DNA of 14,299 bases, taken from the NCBI GenBank assembly GCA_902767355.1, contig CACXHG010000141.1, positions 1 through 14,299 of the forward strand. Reading direction: 5' to 3'. Made by a program: the position numbers and the translations under genes. Position 1 is the stretch's first letter. Each line of letters starts with the position of its first letter. This document shows positions 1 through 8,395 of the stretch, piece by piece. The notes under the pieces were generated by a model. The model saw only the letters and a program-made list of their open reading frames with translations. It was not told the origin of the DNA and did not search any database. This DNA comes from an uncultured Bacteroidia bacterium. GTDB lineage: Bacteria > Bacteroidota > Bacteroidia > Bacteroidales > UBA932.

Positions 1-437
1 AACTTGTTCTGTACAGCCCTGTCAAAAGGCAGCACGATGTTGTTCCAGCCAGAGTGCAAAGTCTGCTTTGCAGAAGGCTCGGTCACATCCATATTGGTAA
101 AGAGGTCTTTGAGTCTCCACAAGAGCCTATGCTCATCATAGGAGAAAACATCGAGTTTCTCTTCTGCCGAGAGCTCGATGAACGGTTCGTCGCCGACAAC
201 GGCAGTCACAAACTTGGATATATCATCTATATATATCCTTATGAAGAGGGCCGGATTAGGCACTGACGTGACATCTACTCTCTTCTTGAACAGGATATTT
301 GCTATCTTATAACCGGTTATGCCGGTTGCCCCCATACACTGGGTGCCTTCTACATATCCGTCAGTAAGGGCATATTCGCTGTTGGAGCATTCCCATCCAC
401 CGGAGCCGTCATGGCAGTTGAGCAGGGAGATACCAGG
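1..437 (-). repeat. Shared C-terminal module, copy C (truncated by window edge)
   Basis: Residues about 290-434 of the Big_2 lipoprotein. The order of motifs matches copies A and B of the upstream lipoprotein: CHDGSGGW near the start (copy B has CDSEAGW), then IYIDDISKF (copies have LYVSDASKF and LYVSDASAF), then a negatively charged segment, then SGWNNIVLPF (copies have NGWQTLDL and EGWNKVDL). The last part is outside the window. Confidence 0.6.
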
Positions 438-1304
438 CAGATAATCATCGTATTGCCTGTCAGGACGGTCTTCTACATGCATCTCGAAGGAGACCTTGCC
501 GCCGCCCACATCCGTACCGGTAATGGTTGCGACACCGGGGCCGATGGCCCTGATCACATTGCCATCTTCGGGAGAAGCCACGGCGGTATTGCTGGAAGTC
601 CAGGTCACAACAGGCTCGTTGTCCTTGTCGCGGTCTGTCCAGCCTGTACCATACCACACCTGCGGTTTAAAGCTGTTGCCGGTGCGAATCAGGCAATAAG
701 GATATCTTACAAACATAGGCTGAGGCTCGACCACTGTCACCATAAGGGCGTCGCTGGTGATGCCGCCCACCTTGGCAGTAATATAAGCCACACCGCCTTT
801 GACGGCAGTGACCTTGCCGTTTGCATCCACTGTAGCCACAGTTGTATTGTCCGACTCCCAGGTAACGGCGTTGTCGGTGGCATTGCTCGGGGTGAGGACT
901 GCACTCAGTTGCAGGGTCTCTTCAGGAGCAAGGGTAACGGGGTCGCTCTCTGAAAGCTGGACTGCCGTTACGGGGATAGCCTTGGCACTTACTGTCACCT
1001 CGCAGGTACCTTTCACGCCAGAAGCCGCCTTGGCGGTGGCGGTGATGGTAGCCTTGCCTTCTTTCACTGCCACTACTTTACCGGTCTGATCTACGGTAGC
1101 CACAGCATCTGCAGAAGAAGACCATGTGAGCTCTTTGTTGGTGGCATCAGAAGGGTTCACGATAGCCTGGAGATTGAAGCTGCCGCCCTCTTCCAGAGTG
1201 ATGGCTGTCTTGTTGAGCGTGATGCTCGAAGGCAGCACATCCTTGGGCGTGCAGGCTGCCAGAAGAGCAGCGACTGCGCATAATGCTAATAAAACTTTTT
1301 TCAT
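1..1304 (-). CDS. Big_2 (Ig-like) surface lipoprotein with C-terminal carbohydrate-binding-like module (3' partial)
   Basis: Probable surface glycan-binding protein of the PUL. The reading frame opens at an ATG at 1304-1302 and runs off the left edge after 434 codons plus two bases, so the C-terminus is missing. Residues 1-17 form a signal peptide ending in a lipobox, LAAC, with the lipidated Cys at 18. Two clear bacterial Ig-like group 2 (Big_2) domains follow at about 27-107 and 112-192. Each has the typical TLxxGxxxxLxAxVxPSxAT start, a TWSSS or TWESD strand, an ATVD turn and a GKVxAVKxGxAxITA end. A weaker third copy lies at about 196-278 (TWTSSNTAVAS, GVATITG). From about 290 a module begins that resembles the two C-terminal modules of the lipoprotein upstream (IYIDDISKF, HSGWNNIVLPF). 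It is the last gene visible in the operon, 51 nt after its neighbour. The Ig domains probably act as a stalk that holds the binding module away from the cell. Glycan binding is inferred from context only. Confidence 0.85.
   Translation of the reverse strand, partial: MKKVLLALCAVAALLAACTPKDVLPSSITLNKTAITLEEGGSFNLQAIVNPSDATNKELTWSSSADAVATVDQTGKVVAVKEGKATITATAKAASGVKGTCEVTVSAKAIPVTAVQLSESDPVTLAPEETLQLSAVLTPSNATDNAVTWESDNTTVATVDANGKVTAVKGGVAYITAKVGGITSDALMVTVVEPQPMFVRYPYCLIRTGNSFKPQVWYGTGWTDRDKDNEPVVTWTSSNTAVASPEDGNVIRAIGPGVATITGTDVGGGKVSFEMHVEDRPDRQYDDYLPGISLLNCHDGSGGWECSNSEYALTDGYVEGTQCMGATGITGYKIANILFKKRVDVTSVPNPALFIRIYIDDISKFVTAVVGDEPFIELSAEEKLDVFSYDEHRLLWRLKDLFTNMDVTEPSAKQTLHSGWNNIVLPFDRAVQNK
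471..1226 (-). repeat. Three tandem Big_2 Ig-like domain repeats (protein level)
   Basis: Three consecutive units of about 80 residues are seen within the lipoprotein that ends the window. Units 1 and 2 share SxxxTLxxxxxxxLxAxxxPSxATxxxxTWxS and TGKVVAV / NGKVTAV. Unit 3 keeps only the TWTSSNTAVAS strand and the GVATITG end, so it is a diverged copy. Boundaries are judged by eye. Confidence 0.75.
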
Positions 1305-1355
1305 AGGTTAAAAAGATTGATTAGTGAATTATTGTATAATGATAGTTATTTGTTA
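1305..1355 (-). other. A/T-rich intercistronic spacer, longest in the operon
   Basis: 51 nt between the TGA of the DUF3823-type gene and the ATG of the Big_2 gene. It is much richer in A/T than the flanking coding DNA. I see no Shine-Dalgarno sequence, no inverted repeat that would make a terminator, and no Bacteroides-type -7 box (TAnnTTTG). The simplest reading is a leader inside one transcript. A processing site or weak internal promoter cannot be excluded by eye. Confidence 0.5.
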
Positions 1356-3212
1356 TCAATTTTCAAAATCCGCCAGCTTCATATCCACCCCTTCTTTGTA
1401 GAAACGCAGGCGATCGACCTTGACAGTGACGCTGCCGGCAGCACCGCTGGCGCCGCTGTAGATGCGGAACCAGTTCATGGCCTTCGGATTGAATTCACCG
1501 CCCACGCTGCGGGCATCTTCCAGTTTGAGGTCAACCTTGTTCCAACCTTCTGTCAGCGTGGGGAGCGTCCAGTTGAGTTCGTTGACATCGGCTTTTCCGC
1601 CACTGCCTATCTCTACCTGGTTGTTCACGCCATTGAAGGCAGAAGCGTCTGAGACATAGAGCCAGAACTGGAAGTGACCACCCTCTATGGTAGTGGGCAG
1701 ATACTCACCGCCCCAGGTCTTCTGCAGGCGGATGCCGTCGGCGCCGTTGACGGTGGAGATGCTGCCTTCGCCCTCCTGGCAATCGCTCTCGTCGAGGGTA
1801 ATCGGCCCTGCGGATACCCAGCCAGCCTCGCTGTCGCAAGCCTCTATCATGGTCTTGTAGTAAAAGCGTATTTCGTCGAACTTGACGGTAACGTTGCCTA
1901 TATAATCCTTGTGATAGAAGCGGAACCATTTGATGCGTTTGCGGTCGAATTCACCTATTCTGGAAGCCGCCGTAGGCATGGACAAATCGAGCGTCTGCCA
2001 GCCATTGCGCAGGCGGAACTGGCCGAAGGTCCAGGCAAGTTCTTCCAGGTCATAGTCAGCTGAAGAGTTAAGCTCTATCTGGCTTTGCTCGTCGTAGTTA
2101 AACTTGCTCGCATCCGAAACGTACAGGGTGAGCAGCATGTGACAGCCCTCTTCGGGAATGCTGGTGATGTCGAATGCCGGGGTTATCGGCTTATTCACAC
2201 CGGACATGATATACGAGGTGAAGCGGAAAGGCTCATCCACCACGGGACCTGATACGGCCACGAAACTGCCGTCGCCGCTCTTGAAGTCCTTGTCGTCGAA
2301 GTAGAGCTGGTCCACACTCTTATGCTTGCATTCCAGCCAGTACGCCTCATACTTCTTGTCGAACAAATCCCAGCGCATGCCCAGCGGTTTGGTTTCCACC
2401 GGCTTCATGTCGATGTGGATCTTGACTGCCGGAGCATAGTTCCAGCGGGCGTCCGTGGCAGAAGTGTGGGCGCCGGCGCGCACATAGTAGTCTTTGCCGC
2501 TGTCGCTGTCCTGGAACACCTCCAGGGGCATCTTAATGGTGAACAGGGTGGGCTCGGTGAGCTTGCGGTTCACGGCAACCGCGCTGGTGGCCTTGGCACC
2601 GTAGTCGTTTATGCTGAAGGATACGTGGGGCGAAGCGCTGCAGAACAGGCCGACCTCCTTCACAGCATCAGAAGTGGTAGCCTCCACCTCGAACTGCGCG
2701 AACACCCTCTGCTTGGCCTCGTCGAAGTGTATGTCTTTCACAGTGACGCGGCACCAGGGCATAGCGGAGATGTTCATCTCGGTGTCACCGTCCAGGTGAA
2801 TCACCTTGTAGGTAACCTCTTTTGTGGCCCCGGTCTCTTCGTCCACCACTTCGGTCTTGGTCTCTTCAGTGATCTGGGAATCCTTGCTGCTGAGCGTGAC
2901 CGTGCCGGGCACGAAATTGGCCAGGTTGAACTGAACCCGGTAGTTGCCCTTGAAGAAGTTGTTGTCGCGATAGCTGCCGTCGGTCTTGAAATTCAGGCGG
3001 CGGGTATCCGGATTGGGATAGTTGATGTTGAGTTCTATCATCTCTATCTGGGAACCCTCGCCGCCGATATCCTGAGGAATGGGTTCCCCGGTTTCGGCAT
3101 CGGTCACAACACCGTACACAGCCGCGTCGGGCTGCTGATAATTGTCTCCCAGGCAGGCGGTAAGGGCCGCCGAAGCGCAGAGGACAAATAGCCAGTTAAA
3201 TATCTTTTTCAT
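1356..3212 (-). CDS. DUF3823-type surface lipoprotein with two tandem carbohydrate-binding-like modules (putative SGBP)
   Basis: 618-residue outer-membrane lipoprotein, probably a surface glycan-binding protein working with SusD. The signal peptide ends in LTAC, with the lipidated Cys at 20. Residues about 23-120 match the DUF3823 N-terminal domain I know from proteins encoded next to susD: DNYQQPDAAVYGVVTDAETG, then EPIPQDIGGEGSQIEMIE, FKTDGSYRDNNFFKGNY and NFVPG. Residues about 150-268 look like the second beta-sandwich domain of that family (MPWCRVTVKD, YYVRAGAHT). Residues about 300-452 and 453-606 are two copies of one module, each with LYVSDAS, a GW-xxxDL strand, WFRFY or WFRIY, and VTVKxDxxRFY. 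This C-terminal duplication is extra to what I recall of the basic DUF3823 family. The ATG lies 15 nt after the susD stop. From memory, DUF3823 proteins sit beside SusD in Bacteroides high-mannose PULs, which fits the GH92 genes here. Ligand binding is inference. Confidence 0.85.
   Translation of the reverse strand: MKKIFNWLFVLCASAALTACLGDNYQQPDAAVYGVVTDAETGEPIPQDIGGEGSQIEMIELNINYPNPDTRRLNFKTDGSYRDNNFFKGNYRVQFNLANFVPGTVTLSSKDSQITEETKTEVVDEETGATKEVTYKVIHLDGDTEMNISAMPWCRVTVKDIHFDEAKQRVFAQFEVEATTSDAVKEVGLFCSASPHVSFSINDYGAKATSAVAVNRKLTEPTLFTIKMPLEVFQDSDSGKDYYVRAGAHTSATDARWNYAPAVKIHIDMKPVETKPLGMRWDLFDKKYEAYWLECKHKSVDQLYFDDKDFKSGDGSFVAVSGPVVDEPFRFTSYIMSGVNKPITPAFDITSIPEEGCHMLLTLYVSDASKFNYDEQSQIELNSSADYDLEELAWTFGQFRLRNGWQTLDLSMPTAASRIGEFDRKRIKWFRFYHKDYIGNVTVKFDEIRFYYKTMIEACDSEAGWVSAGPITLDESDCQEGEGSISTVNGADGIRLQKTWGGEYLPTTIEGGHFQFWLYVSDASAFNGVNNQVEIGSGGKADVNELNWTLPTLTEGWNKVDLKLEDARSVGGEFNPKAMNWFRIYSGASGAAGSVTVKVDRLRFYKEGVDMKLADFEN
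1395..1856 (-). repeat. Shared C-terminal module, copy B
   Basis: Residues about 453-606 of the same lipoprotein, directly after copy A. Key positions: ACDSEAGW, GEGSISTVNG, FWLYVSDASAFN, QVEIGSG, VNELNWT, EGWNKVDL, EFNPKAMNWFRIYS and VTVKVDRLRFYK. The strand order suggests a jelly-roll beta-sandwich of galactose-binding type. This is a guess from pattern, not from a profile search. Confidence 0.75.
1857..2315 (-). repeat. Shared C-terminal module, copy A
   Basis: Residues about 300-452 of the DUF3823-type lipoprotein. Key positions: GDGSFVAVSG, LTLYVSDASKFN, QIELNSS, LEELAWT, NGWQTLDL, EFDRKRIKWFRFYH and VTVKFDEIRFYY. The start is less clear than the end. Confidence 0.7.
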
Positions 3213-3227
3213 AATAGTATACAGGGT

Positions 3228-5210
3228 TTATTGCTGAGGGTTCTTGATGAGGCCGCTGACATTCCAGCCAGGGATGCCTCTATAATAAAATCTCTCCTTG
3301 AATGTGATGGGGTTTGTTTTCTGGACATAGCCGCGCACAAAGAAGGTCTTGCCGTCGCGAAGGTCCAGAATCGGCGACAGCGCACCGCGGCGGTAGTTGT
3401 TGAAAACGGTGTGGTATTCGCGCCTGCGCACCAGGTCCCACTGATGGGCGTTCTCGAAGCCCAACTCTGCCAGACGCTCGCGCTGGACATTCTCGGGCGT
3501 GCAGTCAATGTCGGTCTTGTGGCCGGCACGGCGGCGGGTGCGGTTGAGGCACTCGCGTGCAAAGCCGGCGTCGCCCAGGCCGCTCTCGGCATAGGCCTCG
3601 GCGTAGTCCAGCAGAATCTCGGCCAGACGGATGTCAATCCAGTCGGTTGTGGATTCGTTCCAAACGGAGCCGGAAGACACGAAGTTGGGGTCCATATACT
3701 TCTTGAAGCTGAAGCCGGTGCGGGTGTTGTTGCCCCGCTCGCGGCAGAATCCGCTGAAGAACTTGTTGTCGGCAGCTCCGAACTGATAGTGAACCTTGCC
3801 GTCCCAACCCATATACTGGGCCTTCATGTCGCCGTCCACGTCCATGTGGATTTTGCCCTGCATGTCCACCACGCCGCACTGAATCACAATCAGCGTGTCG
3901 CGCCAGACAGACCCGGGCAGAATGGTGATGGCCGCCAGGCGGGCGTCCTTGCCCTCGAACATGTCCAGGGGATTGTCGAACTTGCGATATACATTGCCTT
4001 CGTTGTAGCCGCCGTAGCTGAAATCGTCGCCCTCGTAGGTCACGAACTTGGCGCTCTCGCCGGGAGTGTCGTATCTCTCAAAGTTCTCTGCAAACTCCAG
4101 CGAAGGGTTCACGCGGCCGGGATGCGGCCAGGCGCCGCCGGTCTGGGCCGGCTGGCCCCACACGTCCTGGTTGGTGCCGAACTTGCGGCCCTTCTTGTAG
4201 TAGCCCTTCACGAAGATGGATTCGCATCTGGCATCCTCGGGCTTCTGGAATATATGGATATAGTTTTCAGTCGCCTCTTCGGGAGTGGAGGGGTTGGGCA
4301 TATACAGGCTGTATTTGCCGCACTCGATAAGTTCGCGGCTGCATTCCAGGCACTCTTTGTACCAGCGCTCCATGTCTTCCTTGGTAAAGCCGCCCACGCA
4401 GCCGGCATCCACTGCATCGCCGGTAAAGGGTGCGCGGTTCCAGAATTTTGCCAGCGAAGCCGCATGCAGGCTGGCGCGGGACTTATAGGCCAGCGCCGTC
4501 CACTTGTTGGCCCTGGTGTGGAAACCGTTGTCTGTTTCAGACAGCATCTCGGCAGCATTGTCGAAGCACTTGAGGATATAGTTCCAGGTCTCCACCTCAG
4601 TAGAGCGGGACACCTTGAGGTCCTTGATAATCTGATTAGTGATCGTAGTGTCGGTCGGATTGTCCAGAATGGGCTGGATGTCCGTCACCTTCTCTATGAT
4701 GGGAAGACCGCCGTAGCGCCTTGCCAGAGCAAAGTAAATCATGCCGCGGATAAACCATGCCTGACCCATGAGTTCGGTGCGGGTATCTTCATCTATGCTG
4801 GTCAGCGTAGGGATAAGGTCCGCGAAAGCGTTGAGGTCGTGCAGATGCCTGAATGCGGTACCCCACCATGCGTAGTACTTATCGTCTGCACATTCGTTCA
4901 GCTCGGAGCCAAGCGCCTCGTCGGTAAGTATGTAAGCCACGCGCCAGGAGTTGTTGGGAGCTCCGTCGTTGAAGTGGAAACCGTCCGCATAACCCTGGTC
5001 GGGACAGGGATTGTTCTCTGCGGTGAAGTCAAAGCCCTCGATGGGCAGGTTGTAGTAGAGGTTGGCCAGGAATGCCTGGATACCCTCGGGAGAAGACACC
5101 ACTGCATCGGCAGACACCTTGTTGGTGGGTTGTACGTCAAGGAAACCTTTGCAGGAAGCCGTGGCGAGCACCGCTGCCGCTATGTAAAGGATATATTTAA
5201 TCTTTTTCAT
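3228..5210 (-). CDS. susD: SusD-like (RagB/SusD family) nutrient-uptake outer-membrane lipoprotein
   Basis: 660-residue SusD homologue that caps the SusC barrel on the cell surface and hands glycan to it. The signal peptide ends at the lipidated Cys20, followed by KGFLDVQPT, the classical SusD N-terminus. The helical TPR-type core shows QAWFIRGMIYFALARRYGG at 150-168 and KWTALAYKSRASLHA at 236-250. The C-terminal RagB/SusD part shows DIRLAEILLDYAEAYAESG at 526-544 and RERLAELGFENAHQWDLVRR at 577-596. All are standard for the family. It is on the long side for a SusD. The extra length appears to be in the middle (about 265-500), where glycan-contacting loops usually lie. Aromatic residues are common there, but the binding site cannot be picked out by eye. 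The ATG is 12 nt after the susC stop, so the pair is almost certainly co-translated. The Sus partner and neighbouring GH92 genes suggest an alpha-mannan ligand. Confidence 0.95.
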   Translation of the reverse strand: MKKIKYILYIAAAVLATASCKGFLDVQPTNKVSADAVVSSPEGIQAFLANLYYNLPIEGFDFTAENNPCPDQGYADGFHFNDGAPNNSWRVAYILTDEALGSELNECADDKYYAWWGTAFRHLHDLNAFADLIPTLTSIDEDTRTELMGQAWFIRGMIYFALARRYGGLPIIEKVTDIQPILDNPTDTTITNQIIKDLKVSRSTEVETWNYILKCFDNAAEMLSETDNGFHTRANKWTALAYKSRASLHAASLAKFWNRAPFTGDAVDAGCVGGFTKEDMERWYKECLECSRELIECGKYSLYMPNPSTPEEATENYIHIFQKPEDARCESIFVKGYYKKGRKFGTNQDVWGQPAQTGGAWPHPGRVNPSLEFAENFERYDTPGESAKFVTYEGDDFSYGGYNEGNVYRKFDNPLDMFEGKDARLAAITILPGSVWRDTLIVIQCGVVDMQGKIHMDVDGDMKAQYMGWDGKVHYQFGAADNKFFSGFCRERGNNTRTGFSFKKYMDPNFVSSGSVWNESTTDWIDIRLAEILLDYAEAYAESGLGDAGFARECLNRTRRRAGHKTDIDCTPENVQRERLAELGFENAHQWDLVRRREYHTVFNNYRRGALSPILDLRDGKTFFVRGYVQKTNPITFKERFYYRGIPGWNVSGLIKNPQQ

Positions 5211-5222
5211 AATGTAGCCGCT

Positions 5223-8200
5223 TTAGAAATTGAGGTTAACACCGGTATTGATGGTCATCAGCAGAGGATAGTTCCATCCCAGGTTCTGCTGGCCGGCCAC
5301 CTTCTCGGGGTCGAAGGCCTTGATGAACTTGTTGCAGAAGGTATAGACGTTGTTGGCATTGACAAAGATGCGGAACTTGTCTATATGGGCCTTTTTCAAA
5401 AACTGCTGGCGGAAGGTGTAACCCAGCTCTATGTTCTTGATGCGGACGTAGGAGCAGTTCTTGAAGGTAAAGCTGCTGGGCGCATTGTTTATGCCCGCTT
5501 TCTCGCCATAGCGCACTGCCGGGAAGAAACCGGGCACCCAGGCGCTCTCGCTGTCGAAAAGGTCCTCGTGGTGCCAGGAGTCCATCATATAGGCCGGCAG
5601 GTTGCCGCCCAGCCAGAACATCTCGGCGTAAGGGCCGCTGTAGTAAGCGGTGAAGCCGGCGGCACCCTGGAACAGCAGGCTGAAGTCAAGCCCGCGCCAG
5701 CTGCCGCTGAAGGTCATACCGTAGTTCCAGATGGGAGCGGCACCGGGGCTCTGGGTAATGGGCCGGTTGTCGTCGCCGTCTATCACTCCGTCGCCGTTGA
5801 CATCTTCAAAGATCCAGTCACCCGGCTGAACATATTTATTACCGATATTCTGCGTATATAAGGCATACTCATCTATCTCGTCCCTGTTCTGGAACTGCCC
5901 GATGATATTGTAGGCCCAGCCCAGCCCGTTCCAGCGGTAGTCGTTGCCGTTGCGGTACTTATTCCAGGAACTTACGTAAGGACTGCGCTCCACATACATG
6001 TTCATCGTGCGGCCGTAGGTGGCGTTGCCCTGGATATTGTAGAAAAAGTCACCGAAGCGGTGCTGCCAGTCAAAGCTGAATTCTATACCCTTGGTGCGGT
6101 TGCTGTTCAGGTTTTCCTGAGGGAAAGAAGCGCCGTAGGTATTGGGAATTTCCACATTGCGGCTGGCCAGCAGGCCGGTCTTGTCTTTCTGGAAGACGTC
6201 CACCGTGATGGACAGCTTGTTGTCGAAGAATCCCAAGTCCACGCCTATATCGGCCATATAGGACTTGAGCCAGGAGAGGTGCTCGTTCACCAGTCCGGGG
6301 CTGACCACACCGTTGGTGGATACTCCGGGGGTATATTCCCACCAGCCGCCGCCCGAGATTCCGTAGCCGCTGATATACTGGAAGGCATTACCTGCATCCT
6401 CACCCATAATACCCCAGCTGCCGCGCAGCTTGAGGTTGTTTATCCAGCTGATATTGTTCTTGAACCAATTCTCCTCGGAGATACGCCAGCCGGCGGAGAA
6501 TACCGGGAAGGTACCCCAGCGCACGTCCGGATGATAGCGGTAGCTGCCGTCGCGGCGCACCGCAGCCTCCAGCAGATATTTGCCGGCATAGTCGTAGTTG
6601 AACCGGCCGATGATGCCCAGCTTGCGCTGGAAATCCTCGTTGCCGCCGGTAGTCTGGTCGTGGTCGGCCGCATAGTCCAGCTCGTCGTTGGTGAAGAAGT
6701 CGAAATACTTGTTGATGCTGTTCCAGTCATTGTTGCGCACTATGGCCTCGAAAATGGCCGAGGCGCCTATGTGATGCTGCCCTATCTCTTTCTTGTAGTT
6801 GATCTGGCCCTGGTAGTTATACACGTGCAGGTAGTTGTCGCTGTTCTTTTTCTGCACGTTGGGGTTCCAGTCCTCGCTGGCCACCGTGCCGGTGAGCTCA
6901 TTGTAGGTGTACATCTTCCAGTTGCGGCGCAGGATCTTGGTCTGGGCGAAGCGCTTGTCGAAGGACACCGTGCCCTTGACCTCCAGGCCGGGGAGCCAGA
7001 TGGGAGTGTAGCTCAGCGAGAACACGCTCTGGATGGCGTTGTTCACATAGTGGTGGTAGCCGCCTTCGGAGATGTATGACTGGGCCACGGGGTTGTAGCT
7101 CTGGCCCTCCTTGACGCCATTGTAGTAAGGCCAGGCGTTGTAGGGCTCGATGTCGTAGGTGGCATAGACGGGTTTGAAGGGCAGCGAGCAGATGGCCCCG
7201 CGGAACACGTTGAACATGTCCGCAGCCGGGTCCCAGCGGTCGTCCATGTAGCCGGACACGTTGGCGCTCAGCTTGAGATCACGGGCCAACTTGGCGGTGA
7301 CCACGGTGCGGAAACTCCACTTGTCGTAGTTGATGTCGCCGCTCTTCAAAAGGCCGTTGTCGTTGGAATAGTTCACATTGAAGTAGTACTGTATGTCCTT
7401 GGTGCCGCCGTCGGCAGAGAGGGAATACTCTTGACGCACGCTGAACTTCTTGAGCGTGGCGTCCCACCAGTCGTTGGAGTGGTGCTGGATAATCTCGCCG
7501 TCTTCGCCGAAAGTGGCATCACCGGTGCGCCAGGCCTCCAGTTCGGTCGGGGAGATAAACTCCGGGTCGCCGGCGTTGATGTTGGCGGCGTTGCGCAGCC
7601 AGTAATATTCGTAGGCATTGGCCATGCGCACGCGGTCGGTGGGCGTGGACAGACCCATATTGGCATTGAACTGGAAGCGCGCCTGGCCGTGCTGGGTGCC
7701 GGCCTTGGTGGTCACTATGAGCACGCCGTTGCCGGCATTGATGCCGTAGATGGCCGCAGAGGCATCCTTGAGCACGGTGATGGACTCGATGTCCTCAGGG
7801 TTCAACTTGTTGAAGTCCGTGACGTCGCGGGTGATGCCGTCGATCACATAGAGCGGGCCGCCGAAGCCGCGGATGTTGATAGAGTGGTCGTAAGCACCGG
7901 GAGTCGCCGTGTTGTTGCGGATGTTCAGGCCGGACACCTTGCCCTGCAGCTTGGTCACCAGGTCGTTGGCCGTTGTGGTCAGGATCTGGCGGCTGCTGAC
8001 GTTGGTCACCGAACCGGTGATGACCGCCTTCTTCTGAGTGCCGTAGCCGACCACGATGGACTCTTCGAGGCTCTCATGGTCCTCCATCAGAGTCACCGTC
8101 AGATTGTTGTTGGCCTTGGCCTTGAAGGAGTGGGTCAGAAAGCCCAGGCAAGTCACCTTGACTTCGCTCCCCTCGGGCACGCTCAGGGTGAACTTACCGT

Positions 8201-8375
8201 CCAGATCTGTCACGGCATGGGTGTTGCCCGGCCCCACAAGGACCACGCCAGGCAGCGGAGCCCCCTGACTGTCAATCACCTTGCCGCTGATTTTGACATT
8301 GGCCGCGAATGCCCCGACGGGCGCCAGCAGCAGCAATGCCACAAATACCGGAATGATGGTTTTAAAGATTCTCAT
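5223..8375 (-). CDS. susC: SusC-like TonB-dependent outer-membrane glycan transporter
   Basis: 1050-residue outer-membrane TonB-dependent transporter that imports the oligosaccharide captured by SusD. Residues 1-25 are a signal peptide (LLLLAPVGAFAA) with no lipobox Cys. Residues about 27-97 form a carboxypeptidase-regulatory-like beta domain (ISGKVIDSQGAPLPGVVLVG, VTDLDGKFTLSVPEG). The TonB-box region follows at about 104-116 (EESIVVGYGTQKK). The plug is at about 117-225 and carries the family motif EDIESITVLKDASAAIYGI. The rest is the 22-strand barrel, with DVNGDGVIDGDD near 855-868 and a terminal Phe for BAM recognition (NTGVNLNF). There is no N-terminal STN domain, so sigma/anti-sigma signalling through this transporter is not expected. 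The ATG at 8375 lies 20 nt after the GH92-1 stop and 12 nt separate its stop from susD. There is no Shine-Dalgarno sequence, as is usual in this phylum. Confidence 0.96.
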   Translation of the reverse strand: MRIFKTIIPVFVALLLLAPVGAFAANVKISGKVIDSQGAPLPGVVLVGPGNTHAVTDLDGKFTLSVPEGSEVKVTCLGFLTHSFKAKANNNLTVTLMEDHESLEESIVVGYGTQKKAVITGSVTNVSSRQILTTTANDLVTKLQGKVSGLNIRNNTATPGAYDHSINIRGFGGPLYVIDGITRDVTDFNKLNPEDIESITVLKDASAAIYGINAGNGVLIVTTKAGTQHGQARFQFNANMGLSTPTDRVRMANAYEYYWLRNAANINAGDPEFISPTELEAWRTGDATFGEDGEIIQHHSNDWWDATLKKFSVRQEYSLSADGGTKDIQYYFNVNYSNDNGLLKSGDINYDKWSFRTVVTAKLARDLKLSANVSGYMDDRWDPAADMFNVFRGAICSLPFKPVYATYDIEPYNAWPYYNGVKEGQSYNPVAQSYISEGGYHHYVNNAIQSVFSLSYTPIWLPGLEVKGTVSFDKRFAQTKILRRNWKMYTYNELTGTVASEDWNPNVQKKNSDNYLHVYNYQGQINYKKEIGQHHIGASAIFEAIVRNNDWNSINKYFDFFTNDELDYAADHDQTTGGNEDFQRKLGIIGRFNYDYAGKYLLEAAVRRDGSYRYHPDVRWGTFPVFSAGWRISEENWFKNNISWINNLKLRGSWGIMGEDAGNAFQYISGYGISGGGWWEYTPGVSTNGVVSPGLVNEHLSWLKSYMADIGVDLGFFDNKLSITVDVFQKDKTGLLASRNVEIPNTYGASFPQENLNSNRTKGIEFSFDWQHRFGDFFYNIQGNATYGRTMNMYVERSPYVSSWNKYRNGNDYRWNGLGWAYNIIGQFQNRDEIDEYALYTQNIGNKYVQPGDWIFEDVNGDGVIDGDDNRPITQSPGAAPIWNYGMTFSGSWRGLDFSLLFQGAAGFTAYYSGPYAEMFWLGGNLPAYMMDSWHHEDLFDSESAWVPGFFPAVRYGEKAGINNAPSSFTFKNCSYVRIKNIELGYTFRQQFLKKAHIDKFRIFVNANNVYTFCNKFIKAFDPEKVAGQQNLGWNYPLLMTINTGVNLNF

Positions 8376-8395
8376 AGTGGAATATGATTTTTTGG

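Noticed and set aside
411..953. 180-codon plus-strand frame opposite the Big_2 gene
   Set aside because: It is a shadow of the Ig-like domain coding sequence. The minus frame has a lipobox and Big_2 motifs.
1305..1355. Possible terminator or internal promoter before the Big_2 gene
   Set aside because: No inverted repeat followed by a T-run in the direction of transcription and no TAnnTTTG-like -7 box could be found; it is simply A/T-rich.
3231..5861. 876-codon open frame on the plus strand opposite susD and the end of susC
   Set aside because: It runs antisense through two convincing genes with family motifs. GC-rich, codon-biased genes often leave long open antisense frames. The predicted protein has repetitive Val/Ala/Gly/His composition and no signal peptide or domain I recognise.
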